From: JABCZZ01 sp964454545
GTDB lineage: Bacteria > Pseudomonadota > Alphaproteobacteria > Rickettsiales > JABCZZ01
Length of the DNA: 64,000 bases
Direction: 5' to 3'
Assembly: GCA_964454545.1 (NCBI GenBank)
Contig: CAYVTI010000007.1
Coordinates: 1 to 64,000 of the forward strand
The notes below the pieces were generated by a model. It searched no databases, was not told where the DNA came from, and saw only the letters and a program-made list of their open reading frames with translations. Below are positions 45,906 through 55,088 of the stretch, piece after piece (positions within the stretch are counted from its first letter, which is position 1; each line of letters begins with the position of its first letter). A program made the translations under genes and the position numbers.

Positions 45906-47192
45906 ATGAATAATTCCGTTGTTGCTTCCGCGCGCAGATGCGCCGTAGAGATACTCGCTGAAGTTCTGGACCGCAAGCGCCCGTTTGACGAAGCGGTGAT
46001 ACGCCATGCGGGGATGCAGGCGCTTTCCGTGCGCGACCGTAATTTCGCAAGGCTTATGGTGATGACCTGCCTGAGAAGGCTCGGGCAGATAGACGCTTTG
46101 CTCGCGCTCATGCTGGAAAAGCCCCTTTCCGGCAAGACGAATGATGTCATGCATGCGCTCAGGCTTGGCATAGCACAGCTTTTATGGCTTAAGACCCCTC
46201 CCCATGCTGCCGTGCATGCGATGGTGGATACGGTGGCCGAACTGGGTCATGGCCGCATGAAAGGGCTTGTCAACGTGGTGCTCAAGCGCGTGGCGAGGGA
46301 AGGGGAGGAAATGATCAAGGCGCAGGACGCAGCGCGTCTTAGCGTTCCTTCCTGGATATTTGAATCGTGGCGCAAAGCATACGGGGAAAAAGCCGCCCGT
46401 GCTATCGCGACCCCGAGGGATAATGCCGTGCCGCTCGATGTCACGGTTAAAAGCGACGCGGAAACATGGGCGGGAGAGCTGGGAGGCATACTCTTGCCAA
46501 CAAGATCGATACGTATTGAGGAAGCCGGGCAGGTTGAGTTGCTCAAGAGATACCAGGAGGGGGAATGGTGGGTGCAGGATGCGGCGGCGGCCTTGCCGGT
46601 CAGGCTGCTGGGAGAGATAACAGGAAAGATCGTGCTTGATTTATGCGCAGCGCCCGGAGGAAAGACAGCGCAGCTGGCAGCGGCGGGTGCGAAAGTGATT
46701 GCGGTTGACCAGTCGAAGCGCCGCCTGCAGATAGTAAAAGCGAACATGGAACGCCTGCACCTTCAGGCGGAACTTATTGAGTCGGACATCCTCCGATGGA
46801 GGCCGGATCAGGCTCCAGACATCATATTGCTCGACGCTCCCTGCTCGGCAACCGGCACGCTGCGCCGCCATCCGGAGGTGGTGTGGCACAGGCGCAAGGA
46901 GGATATCGCCGAGCTTGCCGATATCCAGAAAAAGATGCTGAACCGCACATCGGGCTGGCTGCAAAAGGGCGGAAAGCTGCTTTATTGCGTCTGCTCCCTG
47001 CAGCCGGAAGAGGGCGAGGAACAGATAGAGAAATTCCTGAAAACACACCCTGAATTTTCCATACGGCATGCTGCCGGAGTCCCTGCTCCGTTTGTCAATA
47101 AGCAGGGCATGCTGCGCACTACGCCTGCCTTATGGCCGGAATATGGCGGAATGGACGGGTTTTATGCGGTTCTGCTTGAGAAGGGCAATTGA
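45906..47192 (+). CDS. rsmB: 16S rRNA m5C967 methyltransferase
   Basis: 428 aa from ATG 45906 (MNNSVVASARR); the frame is open further upstream but that part is repeat sequence. N-terminal NusB-like RNA-binding domain (RRLGQIDALLALML, LRLGIAQLLWLKTPPHAAV), then the Rossmann methyltransferase with DLCAAPGGKTAQLA, AVDQSKRRL, DAPCSATGTLRRHPEVVW and LLYCVCSLQPEEGEEQ (the two catalytic Cys). Methylates C967 of 16S rRNA. Confidence 0.93.
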   Translation: MNNSVVASARRCAVEILAEVLDRKRPFDEAVIRHAGMQALSVRDRNFARLMVMTCLRRLGQIDALLALMLEKPLSGKTNDVMHALRLGIAQLLWLKTPPHAAVHAMVDTVAELGHGRMKGLVNVVLKRVAREGEEMIKAQDAARLSVPSWIFESWRKAYGEKAARAIATPRDNAVPLDVTVKSDAETWAGELGGILLPTRSIRIEEAGQVELLKRYQEGEWWVQDAAAALPVRLLGEITGKIVLDLCAAPGGKTAQLAAAGAKVIAVDQSKRRLQIVKANMERLHLQAELIESDILRWRPDQAPDIILLDAPCSATGTLRRHPEVVWHRRKEDIAELADIQKKMLNRTSGWLQKGGKLLYCVCSLQPEEGEEQIEKFLKTHPEFSIRHAAGVPAPFVNKQGMLRTTPALWPEYGGMDGFYAVLLEKGN

Positions 47193-47213
47193 TAAGTATA
47201 TATTACCTGCCAT

Positions 47214-48626
47214 ATGGCGAAAACCTCTCATAATTTTGTTTGCCAGTCGTGCGGCGCGGTGACCAGTAAATGGTCAGGAAAGTGCGAATCCTGCGGGGAA
47301 TGGAATACGATCGTCGAAGAAACCGCCCGCGAAGTCACCCCCAAGGGGCTTGGTATCGGAAAAGGCAAGAAACTTGAGTTTGAAAGCCTTGTCGGCGGCA
47401 CCGAACAGGCGCCCCGCGTCGCGGTCGGCATCGGCGAGATGGACCGGATGCTGGGGGGCGGGCTGGTCGCAGGTTCCGCCATCCTGATTGGCGGCGATCC
47501 CGGGATCGGTAAGTCCACCCTGCTGCTGCAGGCGGTAAGCAGCCTCGCGAAGGCAGGCCGCAGGACCGTCTATATTTCCGGCGAGGAATCGGTGGCGCAG
47601 GTGCGCCTGCGCGCCACGAGACTCGGGCTTTTGCAGCCGAACGTGGAACTTGCAGCGGCAACCAGCGTGCGCGACGTTATCAGCAGTCTCGACGCCGCGA
47701 AAGCGCCCGACGTGGTAGTGATCGACTCCATCCAGACCATGTTCCTTGATAACATAGAATCCGCGCCGGGCACGGTAACGCAGGTGCGTGCCGCGTCGCT
47801 CGAGCTCATCAAGCTTGCCAAGCGCCGCGATATGGTGCTGTTCATTGTCGGCCACGTCACCAAGGATGGGCAGATCGCCGGGCCGCGTGTGCTCGAGCAT
47901 ATGGTGGACACGGTGCTCTATTTCGAAGGCGATCGCGGCCATCAGTTTCGCATCCTGCGCGCGGTGAAGAACCGCTTCGGTGGTACCGATGAAATCGGCG
48001 TATTCGCCATGACCGACAAGGGGCTTGAGGAAGTCGCCAATCCTTCCGCCCTGTTCCTTTCGCAGCGGCAGGGGCAGGTAAGCGGTTCGGTGGTGTTTGC
48101 CGGGATGGAAGGATCGCGCCCGCTGCTTGTAGAAATCCAGGCGCTTGTCTCCGCAAGCCAGCTTGCTACCCCGCGCCGTGCGGTGGTCGGCTGGGACAGC
48201 GCTCGGCTTGCCATGATCCTTGCGGTGCTCGAAACACGCTGCGGCGTTGTCCTGCATGACAAGGAAGTATACCTCAATGTCGCAGGCGGCTTACGCATTA
48301 ACGAACCGGCCGCCGATTTGGCCGTGGCGGCGGCGCTTTTGTCCGCGCTTACCGATATTCCGGTTGCGGAACAGGCTGTTATATTTGGTGAAATCGGCCT
48401 GTCCGGCGAAGTGCGCCAGGTCGGGCGCAGTGATGCCCGCCTTAAAGAATCGGAAAAGCTTGGTTTTAAATCCTCCATAACGCCCGTGTTGCAGAAACAT
48501 AAATTGTCTATTGGCAATGAGGGATTACATCATGTACAAGAGTTATTATCGTATTTTAGGGAAACAGGCGTCAGGAATCAGAATCGGGTGTCAGCCGGAA
48601 CCCGGTTTCTGAACCCCGGCGCCTGA
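47214..48626 (+). CDS. radA: DNA repair protein RadA
   Basis: 470 aa. N-terminal zinc finger (CQSCG..CESCG, residues 10-28), RecA-like core with Walker A GDPGIGKST (94-102), the KNRFG motif, and the C-terminal Lon-like domain (VYLNVAGGLRINEPAADLAVA). RadA promotes branch migration in recombination. The last about 16 residues (VRNQNRVSAGTRFLNPG) are encoded by a palindromic repeat and replace the natural end. Confidence 0.95.
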   Translation: MAKTSHNFVCQSCGAVTSKWSGKCESCGEWNTIVEETAREVTPKGLGIGKGKKLEFESLVGGTEQAPRVAVGIGEMDRMLGGGLVAGSAILIGGDPGIGKSTLLLQAVSSLAKAGRRTVYISGEESVAQVRLRATRLGLLQPNVELAAATSVRDVISSLDAAKAPDVVVIDSIQTMFLDNIESAPGTVTQVRAASLELIKLAKRRDMVLFIVGHVTKDGQIAGPRVLEHMVDTVLYFEGDRGHQFRILRAVKNRFGGTDEIGVFAMTDKGLEEVANPSALFLSQRQGQVSGSVVFAGMEGSRPLLVEIQALVSASQLATPRRAVVGWDSARLAMILAVLETRCGVVLHDKEVYLNVAGGLRINEPAADLAVAAALLSALTDIPVAEQAVIFGEIGLSGEVRQVGRSDARLKESEKLGFKSSITPVLQKHKLSIGNEGLHHVQELLSYFRETGVRNQNRVSAGTRFLNPGA

Positions 48627-48643
48627 TCCCTGAAACCTGAGGG
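48564..48643. repeat. Heptamer-period element I at the radA 3' end
   Basis: ggcgtca/ggaatca/gaatcgg on the left and cctgatc/cctgaaa/cctgagg on the right, complementary arms around gccggaacccgg. The element runs across the radA stop, supplying its last codons, and on into the spacer before cvpA. Confidence 0.75.
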
Positions 48644-48653
48644 GGGAATAGGT

Positions 48654-49283
48654 ATGACAAGCGGCAATCTGCACATCAACATGAATACCTTCGACGCCAT
48701 CGTGATCAGCATTGTCTTCCTGTCCACTCTGATCGCGTTCTTCCGAGGATTTATAAGGGAATTGCTGTCATTCGGCGCCTGGGTGGGCGCGGCCATGATC
48801 ACAATCTATTTCTTTCCCCATTCCGACGAAATGATGCAGCATTATGTGAAGAACCAGAAAGTTGCCGCGGGCAGCGGTGCGCTTATCACTTATTTCATTG
48901 CATTGATCACCATTTCCATCATCAACTCGATCATCCTCCGTTATGTGAAGGATGCGGATGTGGGGCTACTTGATAATTTTCTCGGGATGGTATTCGGGGC
49001 ATTGCGCGGCGCGTTCATCGTGTCATTCGGGTTCCTTATCCTGACGGCGGTCGTGCCAAAATCGCCGCAGCCGGAATGGCTCAAGACTTCGGAAACGAAA
49101 GGATACCTTAAAACCGGCGCTGATATGCTGGTGTCCGCCGCGCCGAAATACATGGTCGATATGGAAGCGATGGTCAGAAAACAGGTGGATCATGAAAAGA
49201 ATCCCCAGGATTATCCTCCGGCAGATACCGGAAACGATTACCAGCCCAGGCAGACCCAGGGCGTAAGCAACGCAATCCGCTAG
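48654..49283 (+). CDS. cvpA: CvpA family membrane protein
   Basis: 209 aa. About four membrane helices (FDAIVISIVFLSTLIAFFRG, SFGAWVGAAMITIYFF, ALITYFIALITISIINSIIL, GMVFGALRGAFIVSFGFLIL), then a hydrophilic tail. CvpA is required for envelope homeostasis and colicin V export in enterics. It is 11 bp before purF, the usual arrangement. Confidence 0.9.
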   Translation: MTSGNLHINMNTFDAIVISIVFLSTLIAFFRGFIRELLSFGAWVGAAMITIYFFPHSDEMMQHYVKNQKVAAGSGALITYFIALITISIINSIILRYVKDADVGLLDNFLGMVFGALRGAFIVSFGFLILTAVVPKSPQPEWLKTSETKGYLKTGADMLVSAAPKYMVDMEAMVRKQVDHEKNPQDYPPADTGNDYQPRQTQGVSNAIR

Positions 49284-49294
49284 AAACAAAAAAT

Positions 49295-50761
49295 ATGACA
49301 TTCGCTGCGCACCCATATGACGACGATGCCCTGCATGAGGAATGCGGAGTGTTCGGCATATTCGATGGTACGAACGCCGCCGCCCATACCGCGCTTGGGC
49401 TGCACGCATTGCAGCACCGCGGCCAGGAGGCCGCAGGCATCGTAAGTTGCGACGGCAGGCAGTTCTATTCCCACCGCGCGCTCGGCCTTATCAGCGATAA
49501 TTTCAGTTCCGCCTCCATCATCGAAAAACTGAGCGGCCATATGGCCATTGGCCATACGCGCTATTCCACGACGGGAGAAACCCTGCTGCGCAACGTGCAG
49601 CCGCTGTTTGCGGAGTTCAGTTTCGGCGGCCTTGCCATCGCCCATAACGGCAACCTGACGAACGCCATGCACCTGCGCCGCGAACTTATCAAGCGCGGCA
49701 GCCTCTTTCAGGCGACGTCCGACACGGAGGTGATCATCCACCTGATGGCGCTGTCCACCGCCGGTTCTATTGAAGACAGGCTTATCGATGCGCTGAAGCA
49801 GATAGACGGAGCTTATTCGCTGGTGTGCCTTACGGACAATTCCGTGATTGGCGTGCGCGATCCGCTGGGCGTGCGCCCGCTTGTGCTTGGGAGAATCGAT
49901 AATTCCTTTATTCTCGCCTCTGAAACCTGTGCGCTTGATATCATCGGCGCCGATCTGGTGCGTGATATCGAGCCGGGCGAGATTATCATCATCAACAAGG
50001 AAGGCATGCACAGCCTGAAACCGTTTGCGCCGCATAAGGAACGCTTCTGCATATTTGAATATATTTATTTCGCTCGTCCCGACAGCCTGCTGAATGGCCG
50101 TAATGTCTATGAAGTGCGCAAACGCATCGGTGCGGAACTTGCGAGAGAGATGCCTGTGAAGGCTGATCTCGTAGTGCCGGTTCCCGATTCAGGCGTCCCG
50201 GCAAGCATCGGCTATGCCAACGCGTCGGGCATTCCCTTTGAGCTCGGGATTATCCGTAACCATTATGTTGGCCGTACCTTTATCGAGCCTACTGATCATG
50301 TGCGCCATCTCGGCGTGAAACTGAAACACAATGCCAACCAGGCGATGCTTAAGGGCAAGCGCGTGGTGCTGGTGGATGACAGCATCGTGCGTGGCACGAC
50401 TTCGAAGAAAATCGTCAACATGGTGCGCGAAGCGGGCGCAAGCGAAGTCCATATGCGTATCGCGAGTCCTCCCACGACCCATTCGTGCTACTATGGCGTT
50501 GATACGCCGGAGCGTTCAAAGCTGCTTGCCGCCAGGCATAATGTGGAAGAGATGTGCAAGCTGATCGGCGCTGACAGCCTCGCCTTCATTTCGATTGATG
50601 GCTTGTACCGCGCCATGAACGAAGCGAAACGCGATAATGCCTCCCCGCAATTCTGCGATGCGTGCTTTACCGGAGATTATCCCATCCGGCTCACCGATCA
50701 CGATCAGAGTCTCGGCAAAGGACACCAGAAGGAAAGATTCGGCGGGTTTGCGGAAATTTAA
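49295..50761 (+). CDS. purF: Amidophosphoribosyltransferase
   Basis: 488 aa. First step of purine synthesis. The N-terminal nucleophile is Cys 17 in EECGVFG, exposed after removal of a 16-residue propeptide; the glutaminase part has LQHRGQEAAGI, GHTRYSTTGE and GNLTNA. The PRTase part has the PRPP loop VVLVDDSIVRGTTSKKIV. The FeS-type cysteines are visible near the C terminus (FCDACFTGDYP). Confidence 0.97.
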   Translation: MTFAAHPYDDDALHEECGVFGIFDGTNAAAHTALGLHALQHRGQEAAGIVSCDGRQFYSHRALGLISDNFSSASIIEKLSGHMAIGHTRYSTTGETLLRNVQPLFAEFSFGGLAIAHNGNLTNAMHLRRELIKRGSLFQATSDTEVIIHLMALSTAGSIEDRLIDALKQIDGAYSLVCLTDNSVIGVRDPLGVRPLVLGRIDNSFILASETCALDIIGADLVRDIEPGEIIIINKEGMHSLKPFAPHKERFCIFEYIYFARPDSLLNGRNVYEVRKRIGAELAREMPVKADLVVPVPDSGVPASIGYANASGIPFELGIIRNHYVGRTFIEPTDHVRHLGVKLKHNANQAMLKGKRVVLVDDSIVRGTTSKKIVNMVREAGASEVHMRIASPPTTHSCYYGVDTPERSKLLAARHNVEEMCKLIGADSLAFISIDGLYRAMNEAKRDNASPQFCDACFTGDYPIRLTDHDQSLGKGHQKERFGGFAEI

Positions 50762-50765
50762 ACAC

Positions 50766-52154
50766 TTAACCTATGCCAGGTGAAGCGATCCCTTCTGAAT
50801 GTCCGGAATGTTCAAGAGGAACGATGGGCTTCCGTTTCAGGCGTTCATTGGCGAACTGCGTCTGCTTTTCCTGTGTGCCGTGTGGTTCCTGTTGCTCATG
50901 CTCTTGCAGTATAGGCAATGAAATACCATGATATTTATTGAGGTTAGTCAGTATCTGCGTATATATCTGTCCGAATTCCACCGGGTTGTCCTTTAGATCA
51001 TTCTTAAGGCTGGCACTGATATCCGCAACCAGTTGCGGCAGTTTATCAGGCGGTACCTGCGCAAGACACTCCGAGACATGCGCTTCCAGTTCCGGTATGT
51101 TCGTCTCCCTGATGCCGAAAGGGGCAATGAAGCGCGCTCCGTAGCCAAACATGAATAAAATGTTTGCAATACCGGAGGCGGGATTATTCTTACGAACGCC
51201 GTTCGTATCTTTTTTACCCACAAATGAGTTATATCCCATGAACACCGCAGAAAGCGACTCTAGGGAGTTGCCGAGCCTGAAGGTGACTTTCTCCCTGATT
51301 TTATCGAACGCGCCAGATGGTTCCGGATTATAGGGATCAGGAACTTTGGAGAAGGCGGTTATCGTTTTGCCTGCCATCAGGGAAATCCCGGCAGCGCGGG
51401 TGTAGGGGTTATCATTCAGCTTGTTTCTCCATCCTTTCTGGGTCAGCCTCGTGACAGGGAGGATCAAATTCATATTGCCGAAGTAACGCAATCCCATGTC
51501 TATATAGACGGAGTGGCTTCTTATATACTCCTTGAGTTTCGGCCACCCGGTTTTGGGTTTTGCCGGCCCGTCCAGCTTAGATGTCATGTTATCGTCTGGC
51601 GAAGGCAGATTAGCCCCTTCAGAAATATAGGGGGTAACAGCATCGTTTATCTGGGTTTTCAGGAAACGCATTCTGTGTTCATCAGGGATTCTCTTTGCGC
51701 CGAAAGCCATATTGATAAGCGATGCGCCTACGTTGAAAACGGCAAACAGGAAATAGGCGGCATTATCCGCTTTTGTGCGTGTTCCTTTTTGGGTCGCAAG
51801 ATAGACGGAAAAAATGTCAAATCCCTGGCCGACAATACCTAACGCCCCACGCCACTTCCAGGGTTCAAAGGTTTTTTTCTGCGCGAGCAGTGCAAACGAG
51901 TTTCCCCGGGCGGAAAGCAGGGATACAATTTCTCCTTCCGTTTTCGCAGTTTTTGCAATGAGGACGGGATGATTATCCTGCTCTGTTTCGGCAATAATAT
52001 TCAAACCGGTTCCGGCGGAAGATAATTCCTGCTTGATTTTTTCTTTATCTGCGGTGTTCTTTATATGGAAGAACGCGAAGCTGCCATCCAATGCAGGAGC
52101 AAATTCGATGGAGATCAGAGTAGCGTCCTGCCAGGCGTTAGTGTATGTTGTCAT
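50766..52154 (-). CDS. Orphan protein, unknown
   Basis: 462 aa. No family recognised. Two moderately hydrophobic regions occur (around AAYFLFAVFNVGASLINMAFG and IANILFMFGYGARFIAPFG) but no signal peptide. The C terminus is Gln/His/Glu-rich. Base composition looks AT-richer than purF. It is convergent with purF, 4 bp apart. A secreted or effector role is conceivable given the type IV genes nearby, but nothing in the sequence shows it. Confidence 0.55.
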   Translation of the reverse strand: MTTYTNAWQDATLISIEFAPALDGSFAFFHIKNTADKEKIKQELSSAGTGLNIIAETEQDNHPVLIAKTAKTEGEIVSLLSARGNSFALLAQKKTFEPWKWRGALGIVGQGFDIFSVYLATQKGTRTKADNAAYFLFAVFNVGASLINMAFGAKRIPDEHRMRFLKTQINDAVTPYISEGANLPSPDDNMTSKLDGPAKPKTGWPKLKEYIRSHSVYIDMGLRYFGNMNLILPVTRLTQKGWRNKLNDNPYTRAAGISLMAGKTITAFSKVPDPYNPEPSGAFDKIREKVTFRLGNSLESLSAVFMGYNSFVGKKDTNGVRKNNPASGIANILFMFGYGARFIAPFGIRETNIPELEAHVSECLAQVPPDKLPQLVADISASLKNDLKDNPVEFGQIYTQILTNLNKYHGISLPILQEHEQQEPHGTQEKQTQFANERLKRKPIVPLEHSGHSEGIASPGIG

Positions 52155-52277
52155 AAGCAGATATGCATATTATGAACCGTCCCTGATTATATCATCATTA
52201 GGAATGGCTAACCACTTGTGGAATATTAAAATTTTATTACATTTGTGGATTAATGAACTGAATTATAAGAGGAAAAT

Positions 52278-52994
52278 ATGATAGAAGGTCCGCTTAAAGG
52301 CCGTATAGCCCTTATCACCGGCGCATCGCGCGGCATTGGCGCAGCGGTGGCGAAACGCTTCGCTGCCGAGGGGGCGCACGTCATCCTGGTGGCGCGCACC
52401 GTGGGTGGCCTGGAAGCGGTGGATGATGAAATCAAAGCGCTGGGGGGCACGGCGACGCTCGCGGCGTTCGATCTGGCAGAATATGATAAAATCGATCAGT
52501 TAGGAGCCACTGTCTACCAGCGTTTCGGCAAGCTCGACATACTGGTTGGTAATGCCGCCCTGCTGGGCGATCTTACGCCGCTTTCCCATGCCGATGCGGA
52601 CATGTGGAACAGGGTGATGGCTATCAACCTCACGGCTAACTGGCGGCTTATCCGTAGCTGCGACAGGTTGCTTAAGGCAGCTGACGCGGGACGTGCCATC
52701 TTCGTCACCAGTGGTGTTGCCGAGGTGGTGCATCCTTACTGGGGAATGTATGCGGTGAGCAAGGCGGCGCTTGAAATGCTGGTAAATACGTACGCCGCGG
52801 AAGTGGCGAACACCTCTGTAAAAGTAAACATGATTGATCCCGGGGTGGTGCGTACCTCCATGCGCGCAAGCGCTATGCCCGGCGAAGATCCGATGACCCT
52901 GCCGCCGCCTGATGCGATAACGGATGTTTTCGTAAGGCTTGCTTCGCCTGACTTTAACAAGAACGGTGAACGGCTGGAAGTGCACGTCAGATAA
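52278..52994 (+). CDS. SDR-family NAD(P)-dependent oxidoreductase
   Basis: 238 aa, classical short-chain dehydrogenase. TGASRGIGAAVAKRF cofactor loop, NAALLGD, catalytic Ser/Thr in FVTSGVAEV, and YAVSKAAL with the Tyr-x3-Lys pair. Resembles the YciK group. The 3' end overlaps the 2Fe-2S protein gene tail to tail by 8 bp. Confidence 0.92.
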   Translation: MIEGPLKGRIALITGASRGIGAAVAKRFAAEGAHVILVARTVGGLEAVDDEIKALGGTATLAAFDLAEYDKIDQLGATVYQRFGKLDILVGNAALLGDLTPLSHADADMWNRVMAINLTANWRLIRSCDRLLKAADAGRAIFVTSGVAEVVHPYWGMYAVSKAALEMLVNTYAAEVANTSVKVNMIDPGVVRTSMRASAMPGEDPMTLPPPDAITDVFVRLASPDFNKNGERLEVHVR

Positions 52995-53292
52995 CGAGTC
53001 TCTTGACAATTCTGCCGTTCTGCAGGTGTTCGCTTATGACCTCGTCGATGTCTTCTTTCGTCTTGCAGCTGTACCATACCCCTTCGGGGTAGATGACCAT
53101 GCAGGGGCCGAGCTCGCAGCGGTCAAGGCACCCCGAAGTGTTTATGCGCGTCTTTGGGAGCTTCAATTCCTTTACGCGCGCTTTCATATAGTCGCGGAGT
53201 TGCTCTGCGCCTTTTTCCGCGCAGCATCCGCGCGAATGCCCCGGATCGCGGCGATTAGTGCAGCAGAACACATGCGATTTATAAAAAGACAT
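52987..53292 (-). CDS. Thioredoxin-like 2Fe-2S ferredoxin
   Basis: 101 aa. The cysteine pattern HVFCCTNRR...GCC and INTSGCLDRCELGPCMVIYPEG matches stand-alone (2Fe-2S) ferredoxins of the thioredoxin fold. The partner enzyme is not evident. The region 53293-53404 upstream shows no gene. Confidence 0.9.
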   Translation of the reverse strand: MSFYKSHVFCCTNRRDPGHSRGCCAEKGAEQLRDYMKARVKELKLPKTRINTSGCLDRCELGPCMVIYPEGVWYSCKTKEDIDEVISEHLQNGRIVKRLVI

Positions 53293-53404
53293 TCCTTAAT
53301 CCTATCGTTGGCTTGCAGTCAGCAGGCCGCATTCTTTAGTCGCCGAAGGCGTCAGGCTCATCGCGAAGGTCAGAAGACCGGAGCGGGAGCGATTTAAAAT
53401 TCTA

Positions 53405-54214
53405 CTACCACGGCAATATTTTATCGACCAGATTTCTTTTCCCACCCTCCGGCGGCAGCGGTTCGCCGTGCATGTCGGCAAAGCTGTCCTTATACCAGGA
53501 GCTGCTTGGATAGTTGTAACCAAGAACTGCGGCGTATTTCTGAGCTTGATCCACTATGCCCAGCTTCAGGTAGCATTCAACGAGGCGGTGCAGCGCTTCC
53601 GGCGTATGGCTGGTCGTCTGGTATTTCTCTACTACGACACGGAAACGATTGATGGCCGCAAGATAATCCTGGTGCCTTTCATAATAACGGCCAATTTCCA
53701 TTTCCTTGCCGGCGAGGTGATCGCTCACCAGATCCAGTTTTATCTTGGCATCGCGTGCGTATTCGCTGTCAGGGAAGCGCTGAATCTCTTCGCCGAGCGC
53801 CTGCTGTGCCTGCAGGGTTACCTTCTGATCGCGTCCTACGTCGGTAATCTGCACATAATAGCACATGGCCTTGAGATAGAAAGCGTAGGGCGTATTGCTG
53901 TTAGTGGGATGCTGTTTGACGAAACGGTCGAGATCGTTAATCGCAGCGTCAAATTTCAGATCCCGGTAAGAAGCATAGGCCGCCATAATTTCCGCGCGCA
54001 GCGCCCATTCCGAATAGCTATGCTGGCGCTCGACTTCCTCAAAGCCCGATATGGCTTCCTTGTAGTCATGTTCCTGCAGCTTGGCCAGGGCGTCGTTATA
54101 GAGTTTCTCAGCGGATTGCGGGGGCTTTGTCTTGTCATCATCTTTCTTACTGCTGCATGCGGAAAATGCAAACAGTCCGGCAACTAGCAGAAAGACATAA
54201 GCCAGGCGCCCCAT
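53405..54214 (-). CDS. bamD: Outer membrane assembly lipoprotein BamD
   Basis: 269 aa. Lipoprotein signal with lipobox FAFSAC, Cys 20. Five TPR-like repeats follow (LYNDALAKLQEHDYKEAISGF, ALRAEIMAAYASYRDLKFDAA, YAFYLKAMCYYVQ), the BamD pattern. Part of the BAM complex that inserts outer-membrane proteins. It lies 1 bp after the virB9 stop, in an unusual operon. Confidence 0.92.
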   Translation of the reverse strand: MGRLAYVFLLVAGLFAFSACSSKKDDDKTKPPQSAEKLYNDALAKLQEHDYKEAISGFEEVERQHSYSEWALRAEIMAAYASYRDLKFDAAINDLDRFVKQHPTNSNTPYAFYLKAMCYYVQITDVGRDQKVTLQAQQALGEEIQRFPDSEYARDAKIKLDLVSDHLAGKEMEIGRYYERHQDYLAAINRFRVVVEKYQTTSHTPEALHRLVECYLKLGIVDQAQKYAAVLGYNYPSSSWYKDSFADMHGEPLPPEGGKRNLVDKILPW

Positions 54215-54215
54215 A

Positions 54216-55088
54216 TTATTTTACGGCATTGCTCGGGCCGGAAGCCGGCGAAGAGGGATAACTGCTGCTCTTGCCGTTACCAAACCAGCTGCTCCACCAG
54301 GATTTTTCTTCACTGGATCTGGCATAATGCGCGTCCTTCATGGCTTCATTGAATACGCAGACCACGCTCTTACCGTGCCTTAAGGTATAACGCGCGCCCA
54401 CTCTCTCAACTACAATGTAGGGTCCACGTGCGCGGTAATTCAGCACCGATTCGTTGCCTTCCTTGTCCACCAGGTAGAACGCTGGTATCTCGGCGTTGAT
54501 ATCATGGAACTGGAAGTAGGTGAACTCACCGTCATCGAAAATCCGGATAGGCGATATGTCATCCGAGCCGCTGATAGTGTAGCGGAAATTGTACTTGTTC
54601 AAATCTTCCTGCTCCAGATCAGGAACGTGATCCAAGGTGTTGGCGCTGAGGGAAGCCGCTGACGTATCATCACTCGGGTATACGATGCGCAGCTCAAAAA
54701 TAAGGTTCTTGTCGCTGATATCCTTCGCTTCAGCGGCATGGAGCTCAAAGAAATAGGTATGCTTGTTGGTGATAAGCGTCATGTTGGTTGTGGCATCCTG
54801 TTCAATCGGTTTCAGGAACAGGCGGTTTCCTACCGGGTTCATCTGCCACGCTACGGAATCGCCCAGCGATATGGTGCCTACCTGCTCGTCGTCCGCAAAC
54901 ACGATGTTAGACTGGAAGCGGTAATAGCCGGTGAATTTAATGACCTCGTTCGGGCTGTATATAACGGTCTTGATGCGCGCATCCGTGGCGATGGGAACGG
55001 GGTTGAGAAGAGCATCCGCCGGCTGTGCCGCGAGTAGTGTAAATGACAATATACCAACAAAACCGAGGCAGCATTTCATAATATTCAT
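54216..55088 (-). CDS. virB9: VirB9-like type IV secretion protein
   Basis: 290 aa. Signal peptide (to PADA), then DARIKTVIYSPNEVIKFTGYY, WQMNPVGNRLFLKPIEQDA, TNMTLITNKHTYFFELHA, and a C-terminal domain with PIRIFDDGEFTYFQF and RGPYIVVERVGARYTLRHG. These are VirB9/TrbG signatures: outer-membrane-proximal core-complex protein of type IV secretion systems. Overlaps virB8 by 4 bp. The C-terminal tail (about 30 residues, Ser/Pro/Trp) is extended. Confidence 0.92.
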   Translation of the reverse strand: MNIMKCCLGFVGILSFTLLAAQPADALLNPVPIATDARIKTVIYSPNEVIKFTGYYRFQSNIVFADDEQVGTISLGDSVAWQMNPVGNRLFLKPIEQDATTNMTLITNKHTYFFELHAAEAKDISDKNLIFELRIVYPSDDTSAASLSANTLDHVPDLEQEDLNKYNFRYTISGSDDISPIRIFDDGEFTYFQFHDINAEIPAFYLVDKEGNESVLNYRARGPYIVVERVGARYTLRHGKSVVCVFNEAMKDAHYARSSEEKSWWSSWFGNGKSSSYPSSPASGPSNAVK

